Assembly (NCBI GenBank): GCA_963669155.1
Contig: OZ022588.1
Location: 9,992,567 to 10,056,566, forward strand
Origin: Arbacia lixula
Lineage: Eukaryota; Echinodermata; Echinoidea; Arbacioida; Arbaciidae
Direction: 5' to 3'
Length of the DNA stretch: 64,000 bases
Shown here one piece after another: positions 59,880 to 64,000 of the stretch (positions are counted from its first letter, which is position 1; each line of letters starts with the position of its first letter). The notes beneath the pieces are model-generated. The model saw only the letters and a list, made by a program, of their open reading frames with translations, was not told the origin of the DNA and ran no database searches. Made by a program: the position numbers and the translations under genes.

Positions 59880-60960
59880 TTCGTTTAATTTCTGTATCCA
59901 GGAAGTAAGATGTGTTTGGAAGGAAATGAGAGGAAACAAAACAAGTCAAACAAAGAAGGAATGTAATTGGGACACACGGAAACCATACAATACATGATAC
60001 AACTCCACCTCCTTGCACAAAGTAGAAGTATATCTATTAAGTAATATCTTCACCATCTGGCATGATATAATTTCACCAATTCAATCACTTCGTGGGTACT
60101 TTAACTATTGCATTGGGTGACTTTTCCCCCCTGACAGTTCCCTTTCTTCCTACCTATATTCAGAGAAAACTACCGATCAGATACGTCAAGTGCACATCTT
60201 TCTTAGCATAGCTATGTCATTTGTTTCAACATTTGTTCAAACGGTAAGGTTTAACCAACCTCGGTGAAAGGAGAAAACATAGTTAAAACAAAGCTAATCG
60301 AGATGAATGAAGCCTTTTTAATAAGTCGATTGGAATAAGGTATGGAAAATAAATTGGCACAAGTACTATGTAGGTCGTGACAAATACATAATATGTTTGG
60401 TAATTAAGGAAATAGGTTAGTGATCACACTCTTCGACAGCGGCCAGCTTATGACAAAAGGATGTCAAAATAAATCTGTGTCTTGACCAGCACATGTCAAA
60501 ACACCTGTTTGATGCTGGCCGTACGGATCCATCATTAACCTGTTTTCAGTTGATGCACGTCTTAAATATCGGACTGCTCATGAAGTAGATACGCTAGGAT
60601 ATTATGTGTATTGAGTAGATAAACTTATTTATTAAACCATATAATCTGAAAGAAGGTCTACGGCTAAAATGTTGAGCATACTATTCTTCTCCGGCGTTTT
60701 TATTTGTCTGTATTTTCATTTACATGTTGAACGAAAACATGAACGAATAAAAAAGGTTCTAAAAGGACCCGCAATACAAATGAGAAAAATACAAATGACC
60801 GCTTATTGATAAGTGTAACTACGTGTAATAAAGAAACTTTGCTATTCTTTATTCCATTGTCTAAAATGCGAAGATAATGCGTGACACATCGATTATTTGG
60901 TACTAAACAATTGAATTCATCGTTCATCTCACCTTATATATGTATATCATGCATAATGTG
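59880..60960. other. No recognised gene
   Basis: AT-rich, unique-looking sequence with no clear coding or repeat signal. Confidence 0.45.
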
Positions 60961-60966
60961 TGTATG

Positions 60967-60967
<1 letters not shown>

Positions 60968-61013
<46 letters not shown>

Positions 61014-61050
61014 GTGTATATATGTGTGTGCGTGTGTGTGTGTATACGTT
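60968..61050. repeat. GT microsatellite
   Basis: About 20 GT units with GC and ATAT interruptions, 180 bases upstream of the TATA promoter. Confidence 0.96.
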
Positions 61051-61211
61051 TGTGTCTTACATGAAAGTGAGTGCGTAGGAGAAAGTGTCCAGCCACTGAA
61101 AGGAGGCGTGACGTTGTTAGCCTGAATGCTATGCGTGGCGTATTCCACGGGCCTGCGTGCTGTTAATGGCGTCCAGAGAACACTGAAGTGGCCGAGGTTT
61201 GGCGTCGTTAT

Positions 61212-61263
61212 CGCGGGGGATGCTTTACCTATATAAACCCCCGCGCCAAGTTCGCGCGCTTCA
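61212..61263 (+). promoter_or_regulatory. TATA-box core promoter
   Basis: TATATAAA lies at 61230-61237 and an initiator-like TTCACAAC about 30 bases further (A at 61263). The TATA box is framed by the perfect inverted octamers CGCGGGGG (61212-61219) and CCCCCGCG (61238-61245). The surroundings are GC-rich and CpG-containing, unlike neighbouring DNA. The predicted transcript leads into a leader with a splice donor at 61713. Confidence 0.6.
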
Positions 61264-61713
61264 CAACTTCTCCGATTCAAGCCATAAATGGATGAAGTTT
61301 CTCATTGGTGTCCCTCCTCTTCAGGCTATAGAAAAGGAGCTATTCTCGCCCTGAGTGATCTCGCAGACTCTCAGCGGTGTGATCGGGCAAGACTCATTAG
61401 CGTCCCGTGTGCCATTACTGTTGTTTGTACGGCGAAAAGGCCCAGAGCGTTTGGCGATTTGCGTTCCCCTCTTTTGAACCACAAACGGAGCATCCTGGAA
61501 CACTAATCTACTCCGAGGGGGGAAGTCATCGGAATCTCACAGACAGCTTGGCGGATCGATACGACTCGAGAGGGACGAATCATATAGTTTATCAGAAATA
61601 ATCACACATCAACTCACTCTGGTAAAGATCATCAGGAACTTCGTGTTGTTTGTGGGAAAGAAGGAATCACATTTGGAGATTCAATTCAATCTCTTGCATT
61701 TAAACGATTGAAG
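61263..61713 (+). other. Probable first exon, mostly 5' untranslated
   Basis: From the predicted start, a GC-balanced block runs to GATTGAAG|GTAAGCT, a strong donor at 61713/61714. An ATG at 61288 opens a 72-codon frame that stops at 61506, well before the donor; it may be an upstream ORF, or the protein may be encoded only here. I do not recognise it. The coding exons of a gene starting here would lie further right, possibly beyond the window. Confidence 0.45.
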
Positions 61714-61849
61714 GTAAGCTGATTATGCCCATACATTAATATTGCAAAGTTTTGTTTGTTTTGCTTTGTTTTAGAAATGTTTTGTTTTTAAGCAGAGAGA
61801 AGGAATGTCTACTGCCATTTTTCTGTTAGTTATCAATCTGCTGAAATAA

Positions 61850-61925
61850 GTAGTATGAGTAATAGTAGTATGGTAGCACTGTTAATAGTAGAATAGTAGT
61901 ACTAGTAATATTACTAGTTGTTGTT

Positions 61926-61970
<45 letters not shown>

Positions 61971-62150
61971 CCGGTAGTAGAAGTAGTAGTAGTATAATAG
62001 TACTACTACTAGAATGTACTTATACAAGAAGTAGTGATACTTGTAGTTATAACAGAAATAGCGATATGAACAGTAGTAGGACGATAGTATAGCATTCGCA
62101 TTATTGTAATATCAGTGGTGGTAGAAGTAATAGTAGAAGTAGAAGTGGTA
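61850..62150. repeat. AGT/GTA trinucleotide tract
   Basis: A pure core (GTA)n at 61925-61970 lies within a longer imperfect stretch, in the presumed first intron. Confidence 0.93.
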
Positions 62151-62159
62151 GCAATTATG

Positions 62160-63060
62160 GCAATAGTATAGTTGTACCATCAATCTTTCATGGTCACTAA
62201 CTGTTGTAAAGCTATATTCGCGTCCTTCATCTTAATTCATTATAAGTTGAACTACAAACAGATGCAGATGGATTGTCTTGTCTCGTGAAAAAAAAACAAC
62301 TAGACATGCTCTTGATAATCGAAACCAAACGTTTTGCTCGGAGGCCCGTCACTAAGCCACACGAACTTCATGGATATTCGAGTATCTCCGATTTTTTAAT
62401 CCTTAACTCCTTCATTACTAGAGGTGCACGAAACTTGTATTAATTTCATGGGCTTTTTCCTGAGAGAGATTTCGAGAGAGTTAAGATGTATGAATATGGT
62501 AAACGCGGCTAAGGAACAAGTTTCTCGTCTTTGATTTCCTCCAGGGGCGTGGTGAGTCCATTACGTGGTATCGTCATCCCGCCGATCCGATAGCCGCTGA
62601 CAAACATATCGTTTTCGTGTGAGGAATGCGACGCCTGCTTTCAGTTGGAAGCAAAAACGTAGATTGTAACTCTAAATCACGACAATCTCCCGATTCCCAA
62701 GATCTAAATACAACTGTTTCCCCTCCTATAATCTATCACCAAACGCCCCTGGGTGAAAACGAAGCCATACCGGTAACAAAGGGATGGATCAATAAATCAC
62801 CTGTCCTATCGAAAAGTTGCAACTCGCCAAGGCATCTTGCCCCCGAGCTCACGGCCGAGATACCCCGCGGCTAAAGGTGGGGGTGTTTGGGTAAAAGGTG
62901 GCGCGGGTCTCGCGGAAAAGCGCGCCGTTTTGTAAACGCGGGAAATGAAGCATCACCCATCAAGAGTCACCTGGAATGGCGTGCCTGCCCCATATCTGCC
63001 TATGCTCTCCTCATCCATCATCGTCATCGAGTGCGGGTAGAGAAAGGAGAGGAGGAGACA
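62160..63060. other. No recognised gene; GC-rich patch
   Basis: Bases 62540-63010 are richer in GC and hold an 82-codon plus frame (62626-62874) without recognisable domain. It may be part of the gene whose promoter is at 61.2 kb; there is no clear acceptor that decides it. Confidence 0.3.
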
Positions 63061-63074
63061 GGAAAAGAATAGGA

Positions 63075-63345
63075 GAGAGAGAGAGAGAGAGAGTGGGGGG
63101 GGGGGGGGGGAGGGGGGAGACAAAGACAAAGGCATACATAATTAAACCAGGAAGCTGTTTATACAGCATGTACAGAGAGAGAGAGATAGAGAGAGAGAGA
63201 GGGAGAGAGAAGGGGGGAGGGGGTAAAAGCAGGGGGAGCAATATTGCTGCTACTGCTGCAGCTGCCATTACTACTACTACTACTTCTACTACTACTACTA
63301 CTACTACTACTCCTGCTGCTGCTGCTAGTACATCAACGCCATCGA
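63075..63345. repeat. GA, G and CTA/CTG simple repeats
   Basis: GA at 63075-63093, a G18 run near 63095-63112, GA again at 63174-63210, and (CTA)n with CTG units at 63250-63327. Confidence 0.93.
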
Positions 63346-63399
63346 TTCTAATGATAATGATAGCAAAAAATCATAGTAATTTTTTAATAAACTAAACTA

Positions 63400-64000
63400 G
63401 ATACTCAGTGAATATTCCAGGTTAGAAGATGCACAATAATACACGAATGTCATAACAGTTCGCGCAAACTAACGCACTTATGTAGATTTTGCCTCCTTCA
63501 CAGAATGAAGCGAACGCAATCATTTGACAGTTCATCAATTTTTACAAACGTCACATAATTACGAAAGCTAAATAAAGGTTGATTATCACACTTAGTAGCT
63601 ACATGCGCGGTAGGAAATATTGAATGAAATAGATCTTACTTTTTAGTGAGGTAAAACGATCTCGTTTATTCATGTAATCAGCTCCTTGCTAATTTCTATG
63701 CTTATTTATGATGCTGTTTTGGGGAGTATATTTCATGTACCGTTTTGTATCACCCAGTAGATGTATGACCACTAGGTCTTCATGCTATTGCTAGAAACAT
63801 TAAACAACAATAGCAGCGGGTATTGGTTATCTGGGACAAATAAATCCTCTTAATGACTCTACGTCTGCACGGGATGAAACGGATATGCTGTAATCGCTGC
63901 GTAAATCAGGCAAAAGATAAGTATACGCAGAAATGACACGATGGAATATACTGACCCCTTGCCCTTATACTGCATCAAGATTGATATTTGAGCAGTAATG
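63400..64000. other. No recognised gene
   Basis: AT-rich sequence at the window end with no coding or repeat call. Confidence 0.45.

Overview
This is a eukaryotic, AT-rich, intergenic-type window. It has simple-sequence tracts of every class, tRNA-like SINE heads, decayed non-LTR retrotransposons, Tc1/mariner elements and many inverted-repeat (foldback) elements. I see no intact protein-coding gene and no bacterial, viral or CRISPR signal. The mix of LINE types, IR/DR Tc1 element, tRNA SINEs and long CT/GA tracts fits a marine invertebrate, perhaps a deuterostome such as an echinoderm; that is inference, not proof.

Layout. 1.5-2.0 kb: two small interspersed repeats. 2.2-4.5 kb: a LINE reverse-transcriptase relic split by a 714-bp insertion with a 12-bp target duplication, 56-bp inverted repeats and a hammerhead-ribozyme-like core. 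5.0-8.4 kb: the best protein relic, a four-exon unprocessed pseudogene resembling the DUF829/TMEM53 family, with splice sites kept but frames broken and a LINE tail in intron 2. 8.4-8.9 kb: minisatellite. 11.8-15.1 kb: a palindromic MITE, a two-headed SINE (second copy inverted at 40.6-41.1 kb) and a truncated Tc1 inside an inverted-repeat pair. 17.1-19.6 kb: a 2.4-kb foldback element with tandem repeats in one arm. 21.5-23.1 kb: another foldback, then a tRNA SINE. 25-26.5 kb: a perfect-looking hairpin, a minisatellite and a dispersed family seen again at 42.9-43.9 kb. 27.5-33.4 kb: microsatellites, a 1-kb polypurine tract and a 375-bp AGT-type array. 28.5-38.7 kb: several copies of a repeat carrying TGACGTCA, one with a nested MITE. 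41.2-43.9 kb: a cluster of inverted-repeat elements. 46.8-49.8 kb: a minus-strand LINE 3' end disrupted by an almost complete Tc1 transposon (two nonsense codons) and by a MITE. 49.6-53.9 kb: a recent 2.3-kb tandem duplication. 54.4 kb: a mariner-type non-autonomous element. 57.9-59.1 kb: a LINE 3' end with a four-fold repeated 3' tail. 61.2-61.7 kb: a TATA promoter and a likely first exon with splice donor, the only sign of a live gene start.

The elements do not form a pathway. The window is mainly a record of nested transposition, foldback formation and local duplication. The most original items are the hammerhead-like insertion, the two-headed SINE, the broken DUF829-like gene and the palindrome-framed TATA promoter. 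All homology calls are from reading by eye; no database search was run.
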